A DNA stretch of 64,000 nt from Phoebastria nigripes. Taxonomy: Eukaryota; Chordata; Aves; Procellariiformes; Diomedeidae. The notes beneath the pieces are model-generated. The model saw nothing but the letters and a program-made list of their open reading frames with translations. It had not been told where the DNA came from and did not search any database. The stretch lies in NCBI GenBank assembly GCA_035582835.1, contig JAYKAV010003090.1:1-64000 (forward strand), written 5' to 3'. A program made the translations under genes and the position numbers. Positions 54,136 through 64,000 of this stretch are shown one piece after another (position 1 is the first letter of the stretch; every line of letters begins with the position of its first letter).

Positions 54136-54704
54136 CACTTAAATGAAGATACTAATATTGCTACAAGTAATAAACTGGAGTGAAAACACTGTTAGGTTTC
54201 TTCTATATTCTGAAATTTAGCTCTTTCTGGAATCTTTTAGTTTCATGGGGGAAAAATGTTTTTGGAGTTGCTTTTTAATAGATACAAATATTCCAACCAT
54301 TACATTTTTGAGAAATCGGTAAGACAGGATCACCTATTAATACTGTTCATACAGGCTTAAAACAGTGTTGTAAACAGTAGTTCAAAATGTCTGATTTCTG
54401 CACTGATACAGACAGGGAAATATTTATTTTTAGTGTAAAATTCAGTAAGAGGTGAAAGGTATGTACGTTACCAAATAACACTTACAGAAGTGATCTAGCA
54501 AAAACCTGGGGTTTCATAGCGTTAATTTATAAGCAGCATATTAAATACTTGAAAAATACTATGTTCTTGCGAATGTGTTCTCCTGTGAATGTTCTCAATA
54601 TATGAAATGCTTGTTTTAGTAAATGATTACATTTAAATGTTCAGTCTTATTTGTTAAGCTTTTTTATATTCAGGGAAACTGAACCACTTTGGAATATGAC
54701 AAGA

Positions 54705-54780
54705 GGTTTTTTGGTTTTTTGTGGGTTTGTTTTGTTTTGGTTTGGTTTTTTTGTTTTTTGGGGTTTTTTGGTTTTTTTTT
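54705..54780. repeat. T/G-rich low-complexity tract (A/C-rich on minus)
   Basis: T runs of 4-9 broken by single or double G over about 75 bp. Read on the minus strand it looks like a degraded poly(A) tail. No recognisable retroelement is attached, so it is listed as low complexity. Confidence 0.8.
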
Positions 54781-57700
54781 AATAATACATGTGCCTCACT
54801 GAGAAAATAAGAACACTAAATTATTAATTCCAGACAATCCTTTTGCATGAAAATTATGCACTGTACATTCCTAAATTTATCTGAAACAGCGAACCTTTGG
54901 GGAGATGTTTTTGGAACTGCCTGTCTACTGAGTAACCTCAGAAGAAGCTTAGAAGTTTGTTACTTAACTTGCCAGTGTATTTATTTGTACATATCTTAAA
55001 GCACTGGTGTGGATGGAATGGTGGAGCAGATTATACATGTGGTCATTTTGCTGTCCACTGACTTCCATTCATCAGAACAGAAATGAGGGAAGGAGAAGAC
55101 CTTTGTAGCTAAAATGTAAGTAGCTTTGTCATAATCACAGATGAGTCTGTAACTTCACGTTTCAGAGTTGTTGGAATGGCAATCCTCGCAGCAAAGTCGA
55201 ATCACAACATAGCCAGCTCAGCTAATTTCATTACTACTTCATTCCTCTGGTCATTGTTCAAGCCACTCACTGTTTGCTTAGCATAGAAAATCTAATATTG
55301 CCAAGCCATTCCTATGGCCATTTTGCCTTTGTGGAGTTGGGTCTTAGTCCTTGCAGACAGCATAGTTACCCTCACAGACTTTGCACAAGCTTGGGCAACA
55401 AATACATTTGCTGAGGTTCAGTTTCTTGTGAATGCCATTCACTTCTGTCCTTCTTGTATCCTTGCCTTCAAGGTATTTTAGCCCTTGTTACTGGGTCTGC
55501 TTGCTGTTGATATTAAATTAGAGTATAAAATCATTTGTGTATCTGAAATAGTCACAAAAGCAAGCATATAGCTCTCCAAGAATTGCAAGCCAGCTTGGTT
55601 GTTTCATAATTCCCTGTATGAAAAAGGTGCAGTAAGTGCTTAAAAAATATGCTGGGGATTTTACATATACCAAAGTCAGTTCGAAGTTGTGGCTTCTGTA
55701 GCATCTCTAGCTGTGCCACATTTCCTATACATACTAAGGCGCAAAGGTTAGCATCGCTACAGTAAGACCGAATTCAGATATGTGTGGATGGTGGTAGCTG
55801 CTGATGTGTTCCACACTGCTGGATTTTGACACTCCTGACTTCAGTATCAAGTTTTCACATATACAGCAGTGACAGTCTTTATCTTTAAAATAAAAAAATA
55901 CTTTCATGCAAGGCAGCTAAAGGGGGGCCACCTTCCATTGGAGTTGGAAGGCAGACAGAAGTGAGAAGGCATCTCTGCGTGGTGATCTTCTGAACAGATT
56001 GTTTCAGAATGCAGTGCCTTCTCGTATGAGTTAACAGCCAAAAATCTTGTTGGTCTTCTGTAATAGTTTCCTCAGTCAAGTGATTTCCAGGCTGGTGAAG
56101 TGACTGGTGCTTCTTACCATTTCTGCTGTTTTGTTCCAACTTTTCAACATCCTGGGCTACCAGGAAGGGTAGTCTCCAACTGCAGTGAGTTTGCACGTGG
56201 CAGAACAAAGTAATAAAAATTATAATATTTGACATGCAGGGAGACAAATCTTGCTATAGTCTGCCAGTTATTTATGTTCTTAAATAAAAAAGTAGAGGAG
56301 AGCAAAAGGAGAGCTTCCTTCTAAGTAATAAACTTACTATTTTGTTCTATTATGTCTTTTTTCTTAGAAAAATAAAATACCAATTCTTCTGCGATTTTCT
56401 TTAGCAGAAGGGAAAGAATGTTGCAGTTCTGTGTGAGATGGAATTGTATTATTTTAAATAAGTGTTGGAAGCTTCCTGTGATTTGATTTTAATTAAATAT
56501 TGCATCTCGACCATGCTCTTTACTAATCAGACCACTTCTCTCCTCATTAGAGTTCTAGAAACTTTAATATGCCTAAACCTCACATCTGCCTTCAGCCTTA
56601 CATGTTTCTCTGTGGTAGCAAGACATACGTTTCGTGTGTTATCACTAAACTGTTAATGCTGATATTCCGATGATTGACCTCTGCTCTTGAAATGGATCTT
56701 TTCACTCAGGCAGGTAACTGTCATGGGTGTAGGACAATGGAAAATAACTTCTTACTGTTTAGTAAATGGAGGAAGTGACTGTTTTTCTGAAATGTATAGT
56801 AACTATTTTCTTTATGTCCTTGATGCTTTTTAAAGTTTACAAGTGGTGATCTGTATTCTGTTGTGTTTTACAATTGGAATATATTCCTATGTTAGTTTGT
56901 AAATGTATGTCAGGAGTTTCTGATGGATATATTTGAAGTTAGCTACCTATATGTAATTGTGTGACTTTAAAAAACAAACAAACAAACCCGAATCCTTTAA
57001 TTAGGATGCTAGGTAAGTTAAAATTTTCTTTACAGAAACTCACTCTGAATAATGAGAACAGTGGATACAACACATGCAGCTAGAAGGAAATTTGTTCTTT
57101 AAACATGCTAAAGCATTAAGTAGAAATTGTGTTATGATTTTAGTAGTAGTACTATAATCTAGGGATTTTAGAATACTTATCCTCCTGTGATATATAAACA
57201 GCCATGCTAGTTGTCATGGTGATTTTTCAATTGGAGAGAGAGTTTTGACTTAATTCAGCTAGTTTGTTCTGCCAGAGAAGTCTGACTTCTGCAGTGAGTA
57301 TTGGATACTTTGAGACTTAACTTTTTATTTTTCCTAAAGAAGCTTTCTTAAGTTTGCTGTTAACACTATGCAGTAATCATAGGGTTCAGCAGAAGCTATA
57401 CTCAACTTTGTATTTTTTCAGCTCCGTGTAAATGGCAACCTATTTGTGATATGCTTAGGAATAAAACTAATTAGCCAATTCTTTCCACTTGTTCTTGGCC
57501 AGCTTAAAATCAAGTGAGAAATGGTTGCTCTATTCCTTTAGCACATTTTGTGATGTTTTTGTCCCTACATCTTTTAAAGTATTTTCTTGAAATTCTTCTT
57601 AAAAAATGTAATTCCTCAGCCCTTTTTTTGTCCTACACACGTTCACTTTCACCTAGATCACTAAATGTATTCACGTGTTAAAACAGTTACAAGCACCAAG

Positions 57701-58340
57701 GCTGTAGGAGGTTAACTCTGTACAGAGCAAGAGCCATAGGTTCTTAACGGATAATTAGCCCAGTGTGCCTGGCAGGGGTGTTCATGAGGAGCTATAGGAT
57801 AAAGTCAGTGCAAAGTACTTTTGAAAAAGGGGGAAGGATGGACTTTTTTCCTAATGTGAAGTTTAATTATGTACCCTTGAGTAAATTAGCATATCAAGAA
57901 TAACTTTATGGATTCTAAAATACAAATTTCAATTCAAGAACCCAGATCAGTGTATTTTGTGTGATACATGGTTACCAAGTTGGGGCCTTCTCAGGAAGAC
58001 ATCTGTTTAAATTCTCACTCAATATGTTGGTGTGCTTGAAAAAGACACTTGAAAAATGAATAATGTGTACTGATAAATTGGCGTGGCTGTCTTGGGGAAG
58101 TCTTTAAGTGTTTTGGTTTGGGGTGTTGTTTTTTTTTCCTGAAGCCCACTAGTGCATGTTTTTAGGGAAAGAAGTCCTTACAAAATCTGAATAATATCAG
58201 TCTGAAAAACGTCTTATCTCTGAAATTGAATGCATCTTTGATGGGGGCAGGGTAGGAGGGAACGGGCAGCTTTAATTTTTCTCATGCTGTTAAAATATTA
58301 ACAATTTTCACTTTAAATGTGATTCTGTTGTCTTTTTAAG

Positions 58341-58468
58341 ATGGTCCAGCTGAAGCATCTGTTACAAATGGAGGCACTGCTGCTGTCACAGCACTGAATG
58401 ATGACCTGGATATCTTCGGTCCAATGATCTCTAATCCTTTACCAGCAGCTGCTGTACCTCCTGCTCAG
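58341..58468 (+). CDS. SMAP1: SMAP1 exon: LLGLD completion and DLDIF segment
   Basis: Acceptor GTCTTTTTAAG ends at 58340; donor is GCTCAG|GTAAAA. The 128-nt exon completes Asp (G|AT) and then gives 42 codons. It reads GPAEASVTNGGTAAVTALN, then DDLDIFGPMISNPLP, ending AAAVPPAQ. It aligns in order with mammalian SMAP1 (DGPAVAPVTNG...LNDDLDIFGPMISNPLP). The first Asp closes the LLGLD clathrin box begun in the previous exon, and DLDIF is a second acidic-hydrophobic motif of the kind used for clathrin or adaptor contact. It ends in phase 0. The following exons (Gly/Met/Gln-rich C-terminus) are not in the window. Confidence 0.96.
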
Positions 58469-60876
58469 GTAAAATTTATTTAGCTATATGTGTGCATAAA
58501 TATGTGCGTGCACATGCATATTTTCCTTCAAGGAATTGTTCATTCACACAGAAGGAATGCATACTTCTCAACACTCATGGCTGGAGACTCTTTAGCTGTA
58601 ATGGCTATATTTTTCTCACCTCTTCAAGCTTCCATGCTGCTTAGATATAGAATTAGGAGATAGTGTTGTCTTCCCTTCTGATTCTCCCTGGTTATCCAGC
58701 TAAATTGGATTCTGTCTTACCCTGGTGATGGTAGTCATGTTTTCTTTTAATTTATATTCTTTTGTCTTGTTCTTTTTTAAATAGGTATTGCTGAATATAT
58801 TTTTACTTGATGTTCTCAGGTTATTGGGCTTTAAGTCATACTTTTTAAGGACCTCTTATTGCTTTGTGATGCTGATATTTAGGAAAGGCTACAGCGGATG
58901 CTTCTGTCTTAAGAGCTGCTAAAAATTTGGGATCTCAATCTTCATATTCAAAATCAAGAAGGACTAATATTGCTTCCTGGGCTGATCTGTTTTTGTCTCA
59001 TCTTGGAACTTGTATGTCTGTCTGTCTTCAAGGAAGGGGAGCATAACCACTGTACCTGGCCCACTCCCTCTCTTACAGCCATGGTAGTTTGGAAGACACC
59101 CCATTGCCATGCCTGTTGTAGCTGAGAAAGGCAGCTTTGGGATGCACAAAGAAAATGCTTAAAGCTGCAGCTCCTTCAAGCTGCACCTCCTTTCAGCCTC
59201 AAAGAATGAGGTGTTGGTGCTGAACATGGCTGGTGCAGATCAGAATGCACATGTGCAGACTTCCTTACCCAGACTGGCTTCTGAGAGGGAGCCTTTGGAG
59301 GAATACTTGGCTAACCACCTCATCTGTGAGGCCCTTTTAAGGTAATTTAGAGGCTGATTTTTGCAGAAGGCTTTGTGTCTCACTCAGCTGAACCGGAAAG
59401 AACTGTATGTATTCTTGAATTTATAGTTTGGGCCCTGTGATCTGTACATATTTCTCCTTATCCAGTAGTTTTCATATATATAAAATGGAAGGGATGATGA
59501 TGGAAAGCAATTCTGATTGAACTGGCATATCGTAATTTTGTTTCCAAATGTTCTGTTGATCATTGTGGTCACCTTAAAGCATATCCGTGTTGTTCAGCAG
59601 ATTTGATTGTAATTTTTATTCTTTATCCTTTACTCTCCCTTCCCCTACTCGTTGCTGAGGGCTGACTTCGTGCAACATGCTAGGCAGGGTTTTAGAGACT
59701 GAAACCACATTTCTTTCTAAACATAAAACTACAGATAGAGCAAGCTTCCCACCATGCCTTAAGCCACCTGTAAATGGTGAGGGAAATGAGCTGTATACAT
59801 GCATTTAGGTTTGGATGTGTTAGCCAAGATTGCAAAGGAAAGTGTTGGTATAGTTTTTCTTGGCTCTTGTGGAAGTCTCTGTTCAAAGTACCAGAAAGAA
59901 CAGTATCTGAGTGCTTGTCTGCTATTCTACTGCATTATGTCAAAATTGATCTAGAGGAACCTACCTATAGAGGTAGATGTGAAAAGCAGTAGCCCATTTC
60001 CAGCTTCACTGAGCTTTTTAATTTATCCAGTTTTGGTGTAGATTGAGTAAATTCAAATCTAGAATCATGAAGTTTCATGAAGGAAATGGGCCAGTGGTAG
60101 TAACACGTGTAACAGATAGGGTTGGCTTCTGGTTTTCCCCCTTTCCTGCCTTTCGGAAGATCGAAGTGATGACTTCTGTATGTAATTACTGTCTGCTCAG
60201 GAGAAAAGATTTTTGGCTTGTTATTAATGTTCACTAATCAGTCTTCTCTGAGACCTTTCAGAATTTCAGCTTTCTCTTGTTTCTATTCCATGAGCAAGTA
60301 ATGTCACCTGCTGGTTTAGCAGTGATTTAGCTGTAAACACAGGAAATCCAAAAGAAGGCTAAATATTCAAGTGTGAGAAAAAGCAAAGTGAATGGTGATT
60401 CTTTGGGTGGTGATAGTTGGTGATGGGTTAAATAATGGAGTGGCTGCTAAAGTATATTGAATTATATGTATAATTGTATAATTAGCAATTAAAGAAAATA
60501 GATCATTTAAAGTGCATTTCTATGATAAAGTTGGTCACTAGACCTTCTGTGAGAGAAATGTTTTGATACATGTAGTTTATCTTTTACTGTGCTAGTTTCT
60601 AGACCAAGCATGACATTGCTAAATGGATTAAAAAGCAGTAGAAAGGATAATATTATTCTCAATGTCTGGTAAGTATCACCTTGTTTGCATACTAGAAAGC
60701 ATAAATATAGTTACTTGCTGTTAACAAACCAGTCCAGACTTTTAGTGACGTTTTGCTTTTTTCCGAGTGCCATAATCAGGAGCAGCAAACAGAACTTTTA
60801 TCAAATACACGGTCCTTATGGCATCTTGCAAGATTTAATTCTTGGTTATCTTCCATTCTTAATTCTTTCTCAAAGA

Positions 60877-60881
60877 AAATG
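60877..60881. repeat. Target-site duplication AAATG (left)
   Basis: AAATG directly precedes the TGTCCTGG start of the LTR and is repeated directly after its end at 61442-61446. A 5-bp duplication is typical of ERVL-type and several other retroviral integrations. Confidence 0.88.
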
Positions 60882-61441
60882 TGTCCTGGTTCCGGCTGGG
60901 ACAGAGTTAACTTTCTTCCCAGTAGCTGGGGGGCATGCTGTGATTTGGGTTTGGTATAATAGGAGCGTTGATGGCCCATTGATGTTTTGGGTGTTGCTGG
61001 GTGGTGCTTGCACCGGGGACTTTTTGGCCTCCCATGCCCTGCCAGGTGCATGGGAAGCTGGCGGGGGGAGCATAGCCGGGGCGGTTGACCCAGTTGGCCA
61101 ATGGTATTCCATACCATGTGACGTCATGCTCAGTAGAAAACATTGGCGGGGGGGCGGGCTCTGGCATCACTGGACAGGCTCTTGTGTATCGGCCTGGGTG
61201 TTGGTCGGCGGGTGGTGAGCAGTTGCATTGTGTATTGCCTGCTTTGTATATTATTGTTGTTGTTATCATTGTTATTATTACTGTTCTACTTTGTTTTATT
61301 TCAATTATTAAACTGTTTTTATCTCAGCCCGCGAGTTTTCCTTCTTGTGCCCTCCCAATTCTCTCCCCCATCCCACCGGAGGTGGGGGGTGAGCGAGTGG
61401 CTGCATGGTGTTTAGTTGCTGGCTGGGGTTAAACCACAACA
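60882..61441 (+). mobile_element. Solo ERV LTR, complete, 560 bp
   Basis: Begins TGTCCTGGTTCCGGCTGGGA and ends GGGGTTAAACCACAACA, so it has the TG...CA termini of a retroviral LTR, flanked by perfect AAATG duplications. Internal blocks are typical of a widespread avian ERVL-like LTR: CATACCATGTGACGTCATGC, GGTCGGCGGGTGGTGAGCAG, TTTCAATTATTAAACTGTTT (likely polyadenylation region) and CATCCCACCGGAGGTGGGG. No gag, pol or env sequence adjoins it, so the internal part was lost by recombination between LTRs. The 85-177-codon frames crossing it on both strands are by-products of its high GC content. Family assignment (ERVL-like) is from memory of the consensus style, not a search. Confidence 0.92.
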
Positions 61442-61446
61442 AAATG
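61442..61446. repeat. Target-site duplication AAATG (right)
   Basis: Exact copy of the five bases at 60877-60881, immediately after the LTR 3' terminal CA. Confidence 0.88.
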
Positions 61447-63117
61447 TAAGATAGCTAGATGAGAGATCGGTAGGTAGCAAGAAGATAGGTTTCCGATGCT
61501 GATTACATGGGTTGCTTGGTAAACTGGGACAAAGGGAATATTCTGTTTTGCTTTAGGATTAAAAAGGCCCTGCAGGCCTTGCATTTCGGGAATGTAGTGT
61601 CTAGTCTGGGAACTGATGCTGGGCAGCAGTTGAGGGTGCCTGTCATTTGGCAGGGTGCATGAGTATTTTGCAGATCTTTCACCTTGTAATATGGATAAAA
61701 ATTGTACAGTATTCAGAGAAGAGGAGAATATTGGAAACTGGAAATGGTGCTTCATAATGAGAGATTTTAAGGACTCAGTCCGTTTAATTTCTTGAAGTAA
61801 AAAAGTGGTGTAATTCTTTTGTGTGAGACTGCAAATGGGAAAGTGGGCAAGAACTAGAACTCAGTCCAACAGTTGAGTAACCCTAACATTCAGTTCCTGT
61901 GTTTGGATGTGGAGAATTTAGAGAAGAAATCCATGGCCAATTCTTAAGTTGAGATGAGTAGCACTTGTTTGAACATCTATTAAGAGAATGCATTGAATTA
62001 AAAAAATGAAGTAGAAGAAGGGATCAAATGTGGAATAGTGTGGCTTGCTTTCTCACTCGGAGATACTTACCATGATGTTCTGCATAGTAGGTGCTTCTGA
62101 GATACCACAGTGGGATTTGTGAACATTGAAAGAGAAGGAAATTTAATGGTGCTCCTCAAACTGATTTGTAGAAGCAATGTATGACTGTTGATTTTCCACA
62201 GGATTGCTTTTCTTTTCCAGCTTAACCTGGAAGGCAGAATATAGTACTAAATGCATATGTTTTTATGGCACTGTGGAGCACAGAAATGTCTGTTTGAATG
62301 TTTTATTATGAGACTGAAACAATGTGATGTCTGCAAACCTTAGGATTTATGACCATTGGCATAGCCAAGACATGATTTTCAAATGAAAACAAAAGCATTT
62401 GTTTTTCCTTTTTCAAACGTGACTTGAGCGTTCAGGATTGTATGCACTTTTACTCTTTTTCAGATTTTACTCTGCTTTCAGATATGTGTCTTTATTACAG
62501 TTTTCAAAAACACTTAGCATATTTCTTCCTACTATTCTGTATAGCTGGATGGTAATAAAAACTGTTGAATTTGTAAAGGACTGGTAAAGAACAATATGTG
62601 AATGAGTAACTTTTTTTCTAGAATTTTTCCTATTAGCAAACTCAAGGGGGTTAAAGAAGAGTTAACCAGCTCCTACTGTAAAGCTAGATAAAAGGCATAT
62701 GCTATAAATTTACCCATTATGCAGTATTCATGGACAGAAAAAAGGAAAAAAAGACATTTTGTATGTCTAGTGATGCTTTTTCATGTGAATTGAGCATAGC
62801 TAAATTATAGCTATTAGAACAAAGTTTTTTTTTGTTGCCAAACATGGTGTAGGAACTGAACAAAGGTCTGTCATTTGTAGCTATACTTAAAACAGTTTCC
62901 TAAATTGTTTTAGCCAGATGTTAATTTCAGACTTTGTATGGGTATGTCTTCCAGTAAAAATGTGATCTTCATTCTTCACTGAAACTTGTAGGGAGGGGGA
63001 GAAGGGGAGAACTGTGAGGTATTAAGTTTGAAAGTATTAATTCACAGAAACATTTTGCATAAGTCTTTCTCCAAGCAGGATGCTAAAATCCAGTCAACAA
63101 ACTTTTTGGATTTTTTT

Positions 63118-63132
63118 GTGTGTGTGTGTGTG
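63118..63132. repeat. (TG)n microsatellite
   Basis: About seven TG units after a short T run; a simple repeat with no further context. Confidence 0.85.
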
Positions 63133-63576
63133 CCTGATTTGAATTGTATCGGGAGCTGAGAATTGGTTTGGTGGCTACAAACATACATTTTTGTAGAGAT
63201 GGTATATGTTCTTCATGATTCATGTCTGACAAACTTTCATGTAAAACAGTAGTATGTTTTAGATAACTAGATGTTCTTAAATACTCATTTTCCCCTGAGG
63301 CCAGGTGTGTGTACCTAGCATGGTTGCCATAGATCAGCAGACAAGTTTCAACTTGTTAACAGATTGTGGTGATGTGTCAAAGTCCTTGGTTTTTATGGAA
63401 GAAATGAGTTATTTCAGAAGTTTGGTTTACTGTGAATGTTATTTAAGCAGGGTCTTACTGGAAAGCTATTTAGTCCTATTCTAATATGATCAGTTGAATT
63501 GTTTGTAGCTTCTGTTTATGTTTATTTTACCCCTTTCTAAATTTTGAGGTATCTGAAAGCTAAAGTTTAATACCTT

Positions 63577-64000
63577 CATCTGGGTCGGGGCAATCCCAAG
63601 CATGGATACAGGCTGGGTGATGAGTGGATTGAGAGCAGCCCTGCCAAGAAGGACTTGGGGGTACAGGTGGATGAAGAGCTAGACATGAGCTGGCAATGTG
63701 CCAACCGTATCCTGGGCTGCCTCNAAAGAAGCGTGGCCAGCAGGTCCAGGAAGGTGATTCTGTCCCTCTACTCTGCTCTGGTGAGACCCCACCTGGAGTA
63801 CTGTGTCCAGCTCTGGGGCCCCCAACATAAGAAAGTCATGGATCTGCTTGAGCGGGTCCAGAGGAGGGCCACGAAGATGATCAGGGGTTGGAGCACCTCC
63901 CGCATGAGGACAGGCTGAGAGAGCTGGGGTTGTTCAGCCTGGAGAAGAAAAGGCTTCGGGGAGACCTTTTAGTGGTCTTCCAATACTTAAAGGGGGCCTA
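63577..64000 (+). mobile_element. CR1 LINE, RT C-terminal region, sense orientation, runs off window
   Basis: Starts near TTCATCTGGGTCGGGGCAAT and runs to the window end in CR1 sense orientation, the only such copy here. The frame 63655-63918 contains [35 protein letters not shown] and [15 protein letters not shown], the conserved RT C-terminal region. Compared with the usual form it lacks a short segment between the MSWQCA and NRILGC parts (about nine codons). It shifts frame after KMIRG near 63890, where the expected LEHLP sequence is lost until LRELGLF-like sequence resumes in another frame. An n lies at 63724. Dead copy; the 3' end is outside the window. Confidence 0.93.

Larger units (their letters stand above)
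48555..58340 (+). other. SMAP1: SMAP1 intron, 9.8 kb
   Basis: Holds a CR1 3' end at 50188-50812, an AT dinucleotide run at 54116-54135 and a T/G-rich tract at 54705-54780. Between about 53400 and 56250 the sequence is somewhat less AT-rich and its minus strand has several coding-like but interrupted frames (longest 55885-56247, 120 codons) with no family I recognise. An ambiguous base is at 49009. No SMAP1 exon is missing by frame logic, since the flanking exons join directly. It ends TGTCTTTTTAAG at 58329-58340. Confidence 0.75.
58469..64000 (+). other. SMAP1: SMAP1 intron, 5' part, open at the window end
   Basis: No further SMAP1 exon is visible in these 5.5 kb. I looked for the expected next segment (rich in Thr/Ser/Ala followed by DLDLF) and did not find it. 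Content is unique sequence with a mildly GC-rich stretch at about 58970-59340, the solo LTR at 60882-61441, a short TG repeat at 63118-63132 and the sense CR1 fragment at the end. Confidence 0.7.

Noticed and set aside
55885..56247. 120-codon minus-strand frame as a stand-alone gene
   Set aside because: No family recognised, no splice or promoter context. Kept only as part of the tentative decayed-retrogene observation.
60685..61432. Overlapping frames of 85-177 codons on both strands around 61 kb
   Set aside because: They cross the borders of the solo LTR and exist because its GC-rich sequence has few stop codons. None resembles a retroviral protein.

Overview
This window is a piece of a vertebrate nuclear genome, almost certainly a bird. 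It has short exons with GT-AG boundaries and consensus-like splice sites, separated by introns of up to about 22 kb. Interspersed repeats are mainly CR1 LINEs, most lying antisense and ending in the usual ATTCTATG-type 3' end, plus endogenous-retrovirus LTRs of the kind common in bird genomes. There is no bacterial gene organisation, and nearly all the short open frames are chance frames in AT-rich introns or pieces of transposable elements.

The only protein-coding gene I can support is SMAP1 (small ArfGAP 1, also called stromal membrane-associated protein 1) on the + strand. Seven coding exons are visible: 1309-1442, 2152-2237, 6256-6331, 22832-22906, 26680-26760, 48470-48554 and 58341-58468. 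They join without any phase conflict into one 665-nt open frame. This covers the second half of the ArfGAP zinc finger with its catalytic arginine, the rest of the ArfGAP domain, an alternative serine/alanine-rich cassette, a lysine/glutamate-rich linker, the LLGLD clathrin-box region and the start of the low-complexity C-terminal half. The first coding exon (start codon and first zinc-ligand pair) lies upstream of the window. The Gly/Met/Gln-rich C-terminal exons lie downstream.

Layout: 1-174 is the tail of an ERV LTR. From 1309 to 6331 are three ArfGAP-domain exons. From 6332 to 22831 is a 16.5-kb intron with two CR1 copies. From 22832 to 26760 are the cassette exon and the basic exon. From 26761 to 48469 is a 21.7-kb intron with a probable LTR (about 36.8-37.6 kb), a long CR1 copy with reverse-transcriptase remnants (42.3-43.7 kb) and simple repeats. 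At 48470 is the clathrin-box exon, whose acceptor sits on a TTTG microsatellite. From 48555 to 58340 is an intron with a CR1 3' end. At 58341 is the DLDIF exon. The remainder is intron carrying an intact-ended solo ERV LTR (60882-61441, 5-bp target duplication) and a sense CR1 fragment running off the end.

I found no tRNA, rRNA, CRISPR or operon-like structure and no convincing new system. The most useful second-look items are splicing-related: the in-frame cassette, the microsatellite acceptor, and a 51-bp tandem duplication beside an exon. The clean solo LTR and the LTR with an internal 168-bp repeat are also worth checking.
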